Below are positions 22,376 through 31,525 of a stretch of DNA of 64,000 nucleotides, in pieces. The notes under the pieces were generated by a model that saw only the letters and a list, made by a program, of their open reading frames with translations, had not been told where the DNA came from and ran no database searches. The translations under genes were made by a program, and so were the position numbers. Every line of letters begins with the position of its first letter. Position 1 is the first letter of the stretch. This DNA comes from Acidobacteriaceae bacterium (GTDB lineage Bacteria; Acidobacteriota; Terriglobia; Terriglobales; Acidobacteriaceae): positions 1 to 64,000 of the forward strand of contig JANXUC010000092.1 in the NCBI GenBank assembly GCA_025352065.1, in the 5' to 3' direction.

Positions 22376-22780
22376 ATGAATGCAAATCGTGTTGTAGTTG
22401 TTCTGATCGGACTAGCAGCGTTAGTCGCACCATGTTGCTCGGCTCAGGAAATTGGAACCGTTGAGGCGTGCCGTTCATATCGTGAAGCGTGGTACACAAC
22501 AGCGGACGTTGATACAAAGCATTTGCCAGCAAGAGAATTGGTACGCCGAGCCGAACAGATGCTTACTTGTGGCAAGGAGATTGACTCTAAACCTTTGTCC
22601 GAGGGCGATAGCGCTAAAGAAGCGGTGAAGGTGGCGATCGCCCACATGGGGTATTCCATTCTTGCAGCGACCTATCAACAGGAAGCGTTGAATCGCGCTT
22701 TATGGTTCATCGATAATAAACATCTGACGAAGGAGTTCGTGGCTAATGATAGCCAAAGAGTCACCAAGCCCGCCCCCTAG
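22376..22780 (+). CDS. Secreted protein of unknown function
   Basis: A 134-residue protein with a signal peptide (NRVVVVLIGLAALVAPCCSA, ~3-22) and a mature part of ~110 residues with two Cys (in VEACRSY and MLTCGKE) that could form a disulfide. No family recognised. A GGGAATATCC stretch stands before the ATG. It is flanked by the MITE-like element and a convergent zinc-cluster gene. Confidence 0.6.
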   Translation: MNANRVVVVLIGLAALVAPCCSAQEIGTVEACRSYREAWYTTADVDTKHLPARELVRRAEQMLTCGKEIDSKPLSEGDSAKEAVKVAIAHMGYSILAATYQQEALNRALWFIDNKHLTKEFVANDSQRVTKPAP

Positions 22781-22849
22781 CCGGTATGAGTTGGACGCGA
22801 AATAACATGGCCGGCTTACGTGGCACCCGTCACAATCAGCACGTTTCGT

Positions 22850-23581
22850 TCAGGAACGTCTGAGGTTATTTGGGGACTGCGCAATTTTCCGAAACAATGC
22901 CAGCTCTTTGCTCTCCACAAAATTTCTTCCAATAATTTTCAGCGGCCCATCAGGTTTCATTGCGAAGTCCAGATGCGGCTGCGGCGACTCGCGGTGGTCG
23001 GCCTTTATGTAGGCAATGTATCCGCCGAGGTAGAAATGGTAGTAATTCACACCGTCCCATTTAGCTCGACATGGATCAAGAATTGCATGCGCGAGAGGGC
23101 CGTCGAACTTCGCGAGAGTGACGCTGAAGTCATGCTCAGCTCCCGGATCATTCCCTTGGAGAAACTTCTTAGCTTCGGTCTCGTATGGACCGAGCCTCAC
23201 ATTCTTATAGAACAAATGTTTTGAAACAGAGGCCCTCCAGAGCAAAGAGATGAAAAACAATTTCAGTAGGTCGTATCGATAACTTGCTACTTCATACCCA
23301 ATAACTTGTTTGCCCTGTTGGATCTCAACCGCATTGCTCGGCATGCTCTTGAGGAACTCTTGTGCATAGGTATCCCATGGTCCAAAACCAGGCTCGCATT
23401 GATCGCAGAGTATTCCGCTGTCGTAGACCCCGATTGGAGACCGCTTCGGGTATTGCCCTTCAGTATTCGTGAGAAGAAGGGGTACTTCCCCACCAGCCCG
23501 GAAAGGGCGGAAAAAACTTTCGGGGATCACATGGGCCTCGATCATCTTTTTCCCAGGTTCTTCGCAGTACCTACATGTCAT
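22850..23581 (-). CDS. HNH-like zinc-cluster protein, unknown
   Basis: A 243-residue protein starting with TCRYCEEPGKKMIEAHVIPESFF (~2-24) and a second pair, GILCDQCEPGFGPWD (~56-70). The two CxxC pairs around an E-H-V-I-P motif resemble the fold of HNH-type nucleases (zinc knuckle around EHxIP). The rest, including a helical segment LLKLFFISLLWRASVSKHLF, matches nothing I recognise. No methylase or other restriction gene is adjacent. Nuclease activity is a guess from the motif; base use and position between repeats suggest an accessory gene. Confidence 0.6.
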   Translation of the reverse strand: MTCRYCEEPGKKMIEAHVIPESFFRPFRAGGEVPLLLTNTEGQYPKRSPIGVYDSGILCDQCEPGFGPWDTYAQEFLKSMPSNAVEIQQGKQVIGYEVASYRYDLLKLFFISLLWRASVSKHLFYKNVRLGPYETEAKKFLQGNDPGAEHDFSVTLAKFDGPLAHAILDPCRAKWDGVNYYHFYLGGYIAYIKADHRESPQPHLDFAMKPDGPLKIIGRNFVESKELALFRKIAQSPNNLRRS

Positions 23582-23675
23582 AGGCTCAGTGTAGCCGACG
23601 GAGCAAGTGGTCGTGCGGACTGCATCCTCCGGGAGGAAACCATTAGTCTGCGTTGATAAACTGCAAAGTTATCTG

Positions 23676-23765
23676 GGCGGGTGGCCGCCCTTTTCATAGG
23701 TTTGATCTTCCTTCCAAAAACGGAACCCTGGGTTCCCCGTCCTTGCGTTTTTTGCAAGGGCGGGA
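23676..23765. repeat. Partial copy of the GGCGGGTGGCC element
   Basis: The left end GGCGGGTGGCCGCCC and an internal GGTTCCCCGTCCTTGCG...GCAAGGGCGGGAAC hairpin are present, but no right terminus was found. It occupies much of the 302-base gap 23582-23883; nothing else was seen there. Confidence 0.55.
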
Positions 23766-23883
23766 ACGATGCTGCCGATATTATGAGTAGCCATGTTGCA
23801 TCGACCTTCGTTTTTTTGGGTCGGGAGCCCCACGTTGTCTGCCTGTTGACACAGCCCCCGGCAGCTTTTACCTTTGAAGCCAT

Positions 23884-24123
23884 ATGGAACTGAATCTGCG
23901 TCCCGCTTTGCAGGCTAAACTCGCCGTCCTCGCTGCCGAGCAGGGCTGTGGGGCGGAGGCGCTTATCGAAAAAGCTGTCGAGCGTTTGGTGAGTTACGAC
24001 ACATGGTTTCTCGCTGAAGTGGAAAAGGGACTCGCCGAAGCGGAACGCGGCGAACTGATCGACCATGAAGATGTTCTCAAGATGATCGAGCAGCGATATC
24101 CGGATCACCAAAGTTGCAAGTAA
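23884..24123 (+). CDS. Orphan ribbon-helix-helix-type antitoxin
   Basis: A 79-residue protein, ELNLRPALQAKLAVLAAEQGCGAEALIEKAVERL, followed by a helical tail with LIDHEDVLKMIEQR, typical of antitoxins of ParE/RelE-family toxins. No toxin gene follows: a MITE-like element starts 40 bases after the stop. In another frame RITKVAS-like residues overlap its end and could be the first codons of a lost toxin. Widowed antitoxin is the likeliest reading. Confidence 0.65.
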   Translation: MELNLRPALQAKLAVLAAEQGCGAEALIEKAVERLVSYDTWFLAEVEKGLAEAERGELIDHEDVLKMIEQRYPDHQSCK

Positions 24124-24163
24124 CTCCCGACCTTCCATCCCCAGTAGAGACTGTCATTCTGAC

Positions 24164-24272
24164 GGCGGGTGGCCCAGATTTTGATCTCTCTGGCGTAACC
24201 AGGACGGGGCACCCTTTTTCTTGGTTGTGAAAATGGAAATCAAGATCAAGATCAAAGGCTTGGCCACCCGCC
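24164..24272. mobile_element. MITE-like element, short copy (109 bp)
   Basis: It begins GGCGGGTGGCCCAG and ends TGGCCACCCGCC, with the same TTTTGAT(C/T)TCTCTGGCGTAACC left part and (ATCAAG)n right part as the 287-bp copy at 22001, but the middle is deleted down to the GGACGGGGCACCC unit. It sits directly after an orphan antitoxin gene. Confidence 0.72.
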
Positions 24273-24358
24273 AGCGGACAAGAGTGTCCACTCTACATTT
24301 CCGCCAATGTTAAACTTTGAAGTTCACTTCTGCACTTTTTTCCTATCAGGAGTTCTTT

Positions 24359-25207
24359 ATGCAAATCAAAAAAGCAGGCATTCTAGGCGCGGGTACCATG
24401 GGCAACGGGATTGCCCACGTCTTCGCGCGTTCTGGTTTTGACGTTACTCTTTGCGATGTGGAACAGCGGTTCGTGGATCGCGCTCTCGAAACTATCGGCA
24501 AGAATCTTGACCGCGAAGTTTCGAAGAACAAAATCACGGCGGAAGACAAGACCGCCACTCTCGGACGCATTAAAACAACCACTGATCGCTCGCAACTCGC
24601 TGCGTGTGACATCGTCGTCGAAGCGGCGACCGAGAAGTTCGATATCAAAGCGCAGCTCTTCCGCGATCTCGATGCGGCTTACCGTCCGGAGGTGATTCTG
24701 GCTTCGAATACGTCGTCTATCTCCATCACCAAGCTGGGCGCGCTCACCAAGCGTCCCGACAAGGTTATTGGCATGCATTTTTTTAATCCCGTTCCAGTGA
24801 TGAAGCTGGTCGAGGTGATTCGCGGTCTGGCGACGTCGAACGAAACTTACGAAGCTGTCCGCGACTTGTCCGTCAAGCTGGAAAAGACTCCCGTGGAAGT
24901 GAACGACGCGCCAGGGTTTGTCTCCAACCGCGTGCTCATGCCGCTGCTCAACGAAGCCATGTTTACCGTGATGGAAGGCGTGGCCACGGCGGAGGCGGTG
25001 GACGAGGTTTTCAAGCTGGGAATGGCGCATCCCATGGGCCCTCTTACACTTGCAGACTTTATTGGTCTCGATGTCTGTCTCGACATCATGCGCGTGCTGC
25101 AAGATGGTTTGGGCGACCCGAAATATCGTCCGTGTCCACTGCTCATCAAGATGGTGGATGCGGGGTGGTTGGGGCGGAAGTCTGGGCGCGGGTTTTATAA
25201 ATACTAG
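24359..25207 (+). CDS. 3-hydroxybutyryl-CoA dehydrogenase
   Basis: A 282-residue NAD-dependent 3-hydroxyacyl-CoA dehydrogenase. The Rossmann motif [14 protein letters not shown] begins at residue 10, and the catalytic block [15 protein letters not shown] and [19 protein letters not shown] are intact. It interconverts 3-hydroxybutyryl-CoA and acetoacetyl-CoA in butyrate, PHB or beta-oxidation routes. AGGAG stands seven bases before the ATG at 24359, which is preferred over the upstream ATG at 24317. Length is normal for the stand-alone enzyme. No thiolase or crotonase gene is adjacent. Confidence 0.92.
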   Translation: MQIKKAGILGAGTMGNGIAHVFARSGFDVTLCDVEQRFVDRALETIGKNLDREVSKNKITAEDKTATLGRIKTTTDRSQLAACDIVVEAATEKFDIKAQLFRDLDAAYRPEVILASNTSSISITKLGALTKRPDKVIGMHFFNPVPVMKLVEVIRGLATSNETYEAVRDLSVKLEKTPVEVNDAPGFVSNRVLMPLLNEAMFTVMEGVATAEAVDEVFKLGMAHPMGPLTLADFIGLDVCLDIMRVLQDGLGDPKYRPCPLLIKMVDAGWLGRKSGRGFYKY

Positions 25208-25311
25208 ACCTGCCAGGTTGCATTTTCAGGTACTTAAGGGACGTGTACTTCAGGTTACCGGGGTCAGGTTGAATATTCCCAAAACGGGTCTAGAATTTTA
25301 GACTGAGGCCT

Positions 25312-27186
25312 ATGGTGAAGATTTTGGGGAGTATTGTGATGCGACCAATTACAGGTAAATTCCTGAATCGGGAATCCCGGCGTAGGGGGGCCTACGCGCT
25401 CCTGGGCGCGGTCTTGATCCTTGGGCTAGCGGCGCCCGCATCCGCGCAGCAAAATGCCGCCACGGGGCAGCCAGTGAGCCTGGTGAGGGACTGGAGCTCC
25501 AAGCACATCCTGTTTACCAATGGAGCGTCTCCGGAAGCTGTTGTAGCGACTCAGCGCGATCCCCGGAGTTGGCAGAACTGGTTGTATCGCAATGCGTGGA
25601 TGTTTCGTTCGAACGCGGCCCAACTGCCGGCCGCTGATGCCGCGCAGGCACAGTTGGACCAGGCACAGTTGGACCGTCCTCGGCTGGACCAGGCAGGACT
25701 CTCCGGCCTTTCGTTCCGAGGCTTACCTGGCCTTAAGGCGAAGACCAAGAACAAGCACTCCAAGATTGACTGGGCCATGTCGCTCGGCGGAGGGCCCATG
25801 GCGATTGCGGAAACTCCGGCGAAGTTCAGCTTTGACGTCAACAAGCCGCCAGACTGCACCAATGACTTCGTAGTGTATGTAGTCTCTGCCACGCCCGGCG
25901 CGGGCAAACAAGCCAACATTTTGGCTTTCAATAACTTGTATTCCGGCCCCGCGCCTGCTTTGTGCAATCGGACGACGCCGAAGTTTCTGTGGTCCTACGC
26001 GGTGGGAACTGGCAGCGTGGATCTTTCGCCCGTGCTTTCTTTGGATGGCAAGAAGGTAGGCTTTATCGAGACTGGCACGCGCGCGCTGTTTCATGTGTTG
26101 ACATGGGTAGCGGGGCAGGGAACGGATGCGACCACGGGAGCGGTTGCGCCGGGCAGCGGTTCTTCGGTGACGACGCTGGACTACACGAATCTGACCACGG
26201 CCGGATGCACGGCGAACACCGGCGGCAATCCTAATGGCTCGCCTTATGTGGACTATGGGACCGACACGGCGTATCTGGTGGCGTCGAACGGGATACTTTA
26301 CCGCATCAAGGGCGTATTCAAGGGCACGCCGGCACTGGATATCTGTATTACGGTTTCGGCGGGGGCCGCGTTGACGTCTCCGGTATATGACTCGGTGTCG
26401 AACAAAGTTTTCGTCTCCGATGGCAAGACGGTTTACGCCTATACGCCGGGGGCGACTTCGTTTACGCTGGCGGGCTCGATCCAGGTGGCGGCGAGCACCA
26501 GCGGCATCATTTTGTCGCCGTACGTGGATTCGACGGACGGGTTTGTGTATGCGTTTTCCAGCAGCAACACGGCGGGAACGAACTCGATTGTTTCGCAGAT
26601 GCCGACGTCGCTGGCATCGCACACGGATGCGCCAATTGGTCCGAGCACGGGGGGTAGCTCCGCGAACTACATTCTGGATGGCGATTTCGACAACAAGTAT
26701 TACGCCAACGGAATCAGTGCGGGTACGCTGTATGCTTGCGGAACGCAGGCCGCGTCGGCCAATCGGCCGGCACTCTACGCCATTTCGTTTGGCACGAACG
26801 GTGTGATGAATACCACGCCCGCCATGTCGAACGACGTGAATATCAATTCGTCGACCAATCCGAGAAGCATCTGCTCGCCTCTGCTGGAGTTTTACGACGG
26901 TACAAATGACCGCTTGTTTGGTGGGGTGGGACAGCTGGCTTCGACCGCTGGCGCCAACCTTATGACTATGTGGAATATCAACTCGAGGATTACGTCGAAC
27001 ACGGCAGTTCCGGCAGCGATCGCCATCAACGAGTTAGGTGGATCGAGCGGCATTACGATCGATAATGTAAGCACCAGTCCGCAAGCGTCGAGCATTTACT
27101 TTGGTACCCAGGCGCAAGGTTCGGCGGCACCGTGCGGCGCTGGGCTGTATTGCGCGGTGAAGCTGACGCAGTCGGGCCTGCAATAG
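25312..27186 (+). CDS. Secreted protein of unknown function, beta-rich
   Basis: A 624-residue exported protein with a long basic N-terminus and a signal segment (ALLGAVLILGLAAPASA, ~29-45). After it come four tandem pentapeptide-like units (AQLDQ, AQLDR, PRLDQ, AGLSG, ~112-131), then ~450 residues of Gly/Ser/Thr-rich beta-strand sequence resembling a propeller or surface adhesin (PVYDSVSNKVFVSDGKTVYAY). No catalytic motif recognised. A second ATG at 25339 is possible. A zinc-finger anti-sigma-like gene follows. Confidence 0.7.
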   Translation: MVKILGSIVMRPITGKFLNRESRRRGAYALLGAVLILGLAAPASAQQNAATGQPVSLVRDWSSKHILFTNGASPEAVVATQRDPRSWQNWLYRNAWMFRSNAAQLPAADAAQAQLDQAQLDRPRLDQAGLSGLSFRGLPGLKAKTKNKHSKIDWAMSLGGGPMAIAETPAKFSFDVNKPPDCTNDFVVYVVSATPGAGKQANILAFNNLYSGPAPALCNRTTPKFLWSYAVGTGSVDLSPVLSLDGKKVGFIETGTRALFHVLTWVAGQGTDATTGAVAPGSGSSVTTLDYTNLTTAGCTANTGGNPNGSPYVDYGTDTAYLVASNGILYRIKGVFKGTPALDICITVSAGAALTSPVYDSVSNKVFVSDGKTVYAYTPGATSFTLAGSIQVAASTSGIILSPYVDSTDGFVYAFSSSNTAGTNSIVSQMPTSLASHTDAPIGPSTGGSSANYILDGDFDNKYYANGISAGTLYACGTQAASANRPALYAISFGTNGVMNTTPAMSNDVNINSSTNPRSICSPLLEFYDGTNDRLFGGVGQLASTAGANLMTMWNINSRITSNTAVPAAIAINELGGSSGITIDNVSTSPQASSIYFGTQAQGSAAPCGAGLYCAVKLTQSGLQ

Positions 27187-27205
27187 CCCGGACTGACCGT
27201 CCGGA

Positions 27206-27499
27206 TTGTATGTAACTTCCTTTCCGCGCCTGCATCCTATCGCGATAGGGTGGGGTGACGGCTTGACCTGTCAAGAAGTGGTGCGTCAAATCTCGGCGTA
27301 TCTCGATGCTGACCTCGACGCCGAAACGCGCCGGTGGTTGGAGGAGCATTTCGCCGCCTGCCAGCGCTGCACGGCGATTCTGGATGGCACGCGGAATGTG
27401 ATCCTCTTGGTGGGGGATGACCGGTTGTTCGTTCTTCCAGCGAATTTTGAGGAACGGCTGCGGGAAAGACTCGGGCTGGCGATTTCAAGATCGTACTGA
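27206..27499 (+). CDS. Zinc-finger anti-sigma-like protein
   Basis: A small protein with CQEVVRQISAYLDADLD followed by HFAACQRCTAIL, the C...HxxxCxxC pattern of zinc-binding anti-sigma domains. It is a clear paralogue of the gene at 30494-30760 (shared AILDGT, LPxxFxERLRxRL). It has no sigma factor gene next to it. The true start may be the TTG at 27263 (after GGGGTGA), since the first ~19 residues look like spacer DNA. No membrane helix, so it would be a soluble anti-sigma factor. Confidence 0.7.
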   Translation: MYVTSFPRLHPIAIGWGDGLTCQEVVRQISAYLDADLDAETRRWLEEHFAACQRCTAILDGTRNVILLVGDDRLFVLPANFEERLRERLGLAISRSY

Positions 27500-27766
27500 C
27501 AATTTACGCCGAACCGGGAACTGGCCGTGTCATTCCCCAAAAAATCGACCCGCAGGGGCTAAAGCCGGTTTATCTTGTGATGTGATGGCACGGCTGAAGC
27601 CATGCCCTTCCCGAAACCTTCGTCCACTCAAAAACTGCAATGGCACGATTTAGAGTCAAAGAGTGCATACTACTTTGTTACCTTCCGGCCCGAATCACAT
27701 CTCATGAGACTGAAGCGCGCGGTGCATCCTGCTTGATCCGGAGTGCCTGAGCGCCAGGAGCACTCA

Positions 27767-30490
27767 ATGACCAAAGAAGAAGAACGTCTAGCTGAATCGC
27801 GCGGTCGCGATAAACATTGGAAGCGTTGGGGCCCTTACCTGAGTGAACGCGCGTGGGGTACTGTGCGCGAGGACTACAGCGCGGGCGGTACGGCCTGGGA
27901 ATATCTGCCGCATGATCATGCGAGGTCGCGGGCTTATCGTTGGAATGAAGATGGACTCGCGGGGATCTCGGATCGACGCCAGCAAATCTGCTTTGCGGTT
28001 GCTTTGTGGAATGGGCGCGATCCCATCCTGAAAGAACGCATGTTTGGGCTCACCGGCAACGAGGGCAACCATGGCGAGGATGTGAAGGAATATTACTTTT
28101 ATCTCGACAGCACGCCGACGCACTCCTACATGAAGTATCTCTACAAGTATCCGCAGGCGGAGTTTCCGTATGCGGAACTGGTGGCGGAAAATCGCCGTCG
28201 GGATAAGAACCAGCCGGAATTCGAGTTGATGGATACAGGAGTGTTCAACGAAGACCGCTACTTCGATGTGCAGGTGGAGTATGCGAAGGCGGATGTGGAA
28301 GACATTCTGATCCGGATCACGGTTACGAACCGCGGCCCGGAACCGGCATTGCTGCGCCTGCTGCCAACAATCTGGTTTCGTAACCGATGGTCGTGGGGAG
28401 GGAAAGATCCTCGGCCCGAGTTATTTGAAACGGGGAACGCACCGACGATCGAGCTGGACCACGATGTGATTGGGCGACGCTGGCTGCATTGCGAAGGTTC
28501 GCCGGAATTGCTGTTTACGGAAAACGAAACGAATGCGCAGAAGCTGTTTGGTATCGGGAACAGGACTCCATTTGTTAAAGACGGCATTCATGAATATGTG
28601 GTGAAGGGCGATACGGATGCAGTGAATCCGGCGCGGCGGGGCACGAAGGCTGCGGCGGATTATCAATTGATGTTGGGGGCCGGGGAAAGCAAGAGGGTGC
28701 GGCTGCGGCTGACGAATGTCGATCCCACGCCTTCTCGTGCCGACGAGCGTATGCCCGCAGGCCACACCACGGCGTTTGCAGGATTTGACGAAGTGTTTGC
28801 AACGCGATTGCAGGAAGCCGACGAATTTTATAAGACTGTGATTCCGGAACAGCTTTCCGACGATGCCAAGAATGTGATGCGGCAAAGCTTTGCGGGAATG
28901 CTGTGGTCCAAACAGTATTACCACTACGTGGTGAAGGAGTGGCTGGACGGCGATCCGGGCAATCCGCCGCCTCCGGAGAGTCGCAAACACGGACGCAATC
29001 ATGAATGGGGACACCTGTTTAACGCGGACGTGATTTCCATGCCGGATAAGTGGGAGTATCCGTGGTATGCGGCGTGGGACTTGGCGTTCCATTGTGTTCC
29101 GCTGGCGCTGGTGGATTCCCATTTCGCCAAAGAGCAGCTGATTCTGCTGTTGCGCGAATGGTATATGCATCCGAGCGGGCAGATTCCGGCGTACGAGTGG
29201 GCGTTTGGAGATGTGAATCCTCCGGTGCATGCCTGGGCGGCGTGGCGCGTTTATAAGATTGATCAGAAACGGCATGGCAAAGGGGATCGCAAGTTTTTGA
29301 AACGCGTGTTCCATAAGCTGCTGCTGAACTTTACGTGGTGGGTGAACCGCAAAGATGCGGAGGGGATGAACGTCTTCCAGGGCGGCTTTTTGGGTCTCGA
29401 TAACATTGGTGTGTTTGATCGCAGCGCGCCGCTGCCGACGGGCGGATTTATTGAGCAATCGGACGGCACGAGTTGGATGGCGATGTATACGCTGAATCTG
29501 CTGGCGATTGCGCTGGAGTTGGCCAGCGAAGATTCTTCCTATGAAGATGTGGCGAGCAAATTTTGGGAGCATTTTGTCTATATTGCGCATGCGATGGGGC
29601 ATCGCGGTGAAGATGGTGTGGGCCTGTGGGACGAGAAGGACGGCTTTTTCTACGATGTGCTGCGTTTGCCAGATGGCACGCACTATCCTATGAAAGTGCG
29701 ATCCATGGTGGGGCTGATTCCGTTGTTTGCGGTGGAAACGCTGGAACCGGAATTGCTGGACAAGTTGCCCGGTTTCAAGAGGCGACTGGAATGGTTTATC
29801 AAGAACCGGCCGGATTTAACCGAGCACATGGCCTGCATGGAGACGCCAGGGAGTGGCCAGCGAAGGCTGCTTTCGATTGCGAATCCGGAACAGCTTCGAA
29901 GTATTTTGCAGTTCATGCTGGACGAAGGGGAATTTCTTTCGCCGTATGGGATTCGAGCGTTGTCGAAGTCGCATGACGAACATCCGTATTGCCTGGAAGT
30001 GGACGGCATGCGGCATTGCGTGGACTACGAACCGGCGGAATCTACTAGCGGGCTTTTTGGCGGGAATTCGAACTGGCGCGGGCCGATTTGGTTCCCGGTG
30101 AACTTTCTGCTGATTGAGTCGCTGCAGAAATTCGATTACTACCTGGGCAAAGATTTCAAGGTGGAATTCCCGCGCGGTTCTGGAACAATGATGACGCTGT
30201 GGGAAGTAAGCCAGGAACTTTCAATGCGGCTGTCAAAAATCTTTCTACGCGATGGCAGCGGAAGGCGCCCGGTCTATGGGGGGATTGAGAAATTTCAAAG
30301 CGATCCGCACTGGCGCGATTTGATTCTGTTTTATGAATATTTCCATGGCGACAACGGAGCGGGTTTGGGGGCCAGTCACCAGACGGGCTGGACGGGGCTG
30401 GTGAGCAAGCTGCTGCAACAGAGTGGGGAGCGCGGAGAGCGTGGCCAAGAAAAGAAATCGGAATTGGCGGAAGTGGGCGGGGACGACTGA
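27767..30490 (+). CDS. Glucosidase, GH63/MGH1-like
   Basis: A 907-residue protein, cytoplasmic by prediction (no signal peptide). It begins with [33 protein letters not shown] and continues into an (alpha/alpha)6-barrel-like C-terminal half with [21 protein letters not shown] (likely catalytic-domain Asp), [16 protein letters not shown] and [19 protein letters not shown]. These are features of GH63-type glucosidases/mannosylglycerate hydrolase relatives, acting on alpha-linked glucosides; the substrate is not predictable. The ATG at 27767 follows AGGAG; an upstream ATG at 27743 is less likely. Its neighbours are anti-sigma genes. Confidence 0.82.
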   Translation: MTKEEERLAESRGRDKHWKRWGPYLSERAWGTVREDYSAGGTAWEYLPHDHARSRAYRWNEDGLAGISDRRQQICFAVALWNGRDPILKERMFGLTGNEGNHGEDVKEYYFYLDSTPTHSYMKYLYKYPQAEFPYAELVAENRRRDKNQPEFELMDTGVFNEDRYFDVQVEYAKADVEDILIRITVTNRGPEPALLRLLPTIWFRNRWSWGGKDPRPELFETGNAPTIELDHDVIGRRWLHCEGSPELLFTENETNAQKLFGIGNRTPFVKDGIHEYVVKGDTDAVNPARRGTKAAADYQLMLGAGESKRVRLRLTNVDPTPSRADERMPAGHTTAFAGFDEVFATRLQEADEFYKTVIPEQLSDDAKNVMRQSFAGMLWSKQYYHYVVKEWLDGDPGNPPPPESRKHGRNHEWGHLFNADVISMPDKWEYPWYAAWDLAFHCVPLALVDSHFAKEQLILLLREWYMHPSGQIPAYEWAFGDVNPPVHAWAAWRVYKIDQKRHGKGDRKFLKRVFHKLLLNFTWWVNRKDAEGMNVFQGGFLGLDNIGVFDRSAPLPTGGFIEQSDGTSWMAMYTLNLLAIALELASEDSSYEDVASKFWEHFVYIAHAMGHRGEDGVGLWDEKDGFFYDVLRLPDGTHYPMKVRSMVGLIPLFAVETLEPELLDKLPGFKRRLEWFIKNRPDLTEHMACMETPGSGQRRLLSIANPEQLRSILQFMLDEGEFLSPYGIRALSKSHDEHPYCLEVDGMRHCVDYEPAESTSGLFGGNSNWRGPIWFPVNFLLIESLQKFDYYLGKDFKVEFPRGSGTMMTLWEVSQELSMRLSKIFLRDGSGRRPVYGGIEKFQSDPHWRDLILFYEYFHGDNGAGLGASHQTGWTGLVSKLLQQSGERGERGQEKKSELAEVGGDD

Positions 30491-30493
30491 GGC

Positions 30494-30760
30494 TTACTTA
30501 TGGTTGATATGCGCGGCGAGGCGTAAGCGCAGGCGTTCGCTGAATCCGGGGGGAAGCTCCAAGGTTTTTCCGTCGGCCAGCAGGCGAAGGGTATTGTTGG
30601 TTCCATCCAGGATGGCAGAGCAGTGCTTGCAGCCACGCACATGGGCTTCCATGCGGGCGCGCAAGTTGGCATCGATTTCTCCGTCAATGTAGTTCGAGAT
30701 CTGCAAGATTACATGTTCGCAGTCAATCTCGAGGATGGAATGGTCGTCGGGCACAATCAA
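30494..30760 (-). CDS. Zinc-finger anti-sigma factor
   Basis: An 88-residue soluble protein with CEHVILQISNYIDGEID and HVRGCKHCSAIL, the zinc-binding anti-sigma pattern (HxxxCxxC). It lies nine bases downstream of an ECF sigma factor gene on the same strand, so it most likely holds that sigma factor inactive until a signal, possibly redox acting on the Cys-His zinc site, releases it. Paralogous to 27206-27499. Confidence 0.85.
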   Translation of the reverse strand: MIVPDDHSILEIDCEHVILQISNYIDGEIDANLRARMEAHVRGCKHCSAILDGTNNTLRLLADGKTLELPPGFSERLRLRLAAHINHK

Positions 30761-30769
30761 GTTCTCCTG

Positions 30770-31414
30770 TTAGAACGGCCTTATTTTTTTATACGTGGGA
30801 GTGCCTACGCTCCAACTGCCGTCAAATCCTGGCGCCAGCGCATCGCGCATCATGAGGCGCGCGCGCAGCAGGCGCGTCTTTACGGCGGCCTCTGTGATAC
30901 CGAGAGCTTCCGCCGTTTCCGCAATATTTAGGTGTTCGATATCGCGCAGGACCAGCACTTCGCGATACTTCGGCTTCAGCGACTGCACAGCCCGCTGCAA
31001 TGCCTCTTTTAGCTCTTTGCGTTGCAACGCTTCGGACGGAATCTCGCGCCAATCTGCGTAGTCGATGGGGAAATATTCGCCCTCATCATCCTGCGCGCCT
31101 TCGTCCATGGAGGAATACAAGCCTTTGCGTTCTTTGCGGATCCGCAAGCGGGCTTCGTTGAGTGCGATCTGCACCAGCCAGGTGCTGAATTTTGCTTCTG
31201 CGCGAAATTGCCCGATGTGCGTCAGGGCCTTGAGAAAAGCTTCCTGCGCGGCATCTTCCGCATCGGTCGGATTACCGAGCACGGAAAACGCGGCTGCGTA
31301 AACGGAGCGTTGATAGGGCTGAATCAACTCGTAAAAGAGAGCGCGATCACCCGCTTTGATGCGAGCGATGAGATCGGTTTCCCGCGAATTCGGAATGGTG
31401 GCGGTAACGCTCAT
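30770..31414 (-). CDS. ECF-type RNA polymerase sigma factor
   Basis: A 214-residue sigma-70 family protein. Region 2 covers ALFYELIQPYQRSVYAAAFSVLG and DAEDAAQEAFLKALTHIGQF with AKFSTWLVQIALNEAR; region 4 is SLKPKYREVLVLRDIEHLNIAETAEALGITEAAVKTRLLRAR, with an HTH for -35 recognition. The linker between them is acidic. The ATG at 31414 gives a normal ECF length; an in-frame ATG at 31732 would overlap the divergent flavoprotein gene. It is cotranscribed with an anti-sigma gene. Confidence 0.92.
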   Translation of the reverse strand: MSVTATIPNSRETDLIARIKAGDRALFYELIQPYQRSVYAAAFSVLGNPTDAEDAAQEAFLKALTHIGQFRAEAKFSTWLVQIALNEARLRIRKERKGLYSSMDEGAQDDEGEYFPIDYADWREIPSEALQRKELKEALQRAVQSLKPKYREVLVLRDIEHLNIAETAEALGITEAAVKTRLLRARLMMRDALAPGFDGSWSVGTPTYKKIRPF

Positions 31415-31525
31415 GCAGTTTGGCCTGACGGCTTGTTCAGTATAGAGTAGGCGGAAGCGTTTGGTCTTCAGGACGGCATGCAATCCCCGAACAGTTCGTA
31501 TGATTCCGGAGTCCTTCGAGGGCCG

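Noticed and set aside
28421-29683. 420-codon open frame on the minus strand opposite the glucosidase gene
   Set aside because: It is the antisense of a well-supported GH63-type gene, with Arg/His-rich composition and no recognisable domain; a by-product of codon bias.
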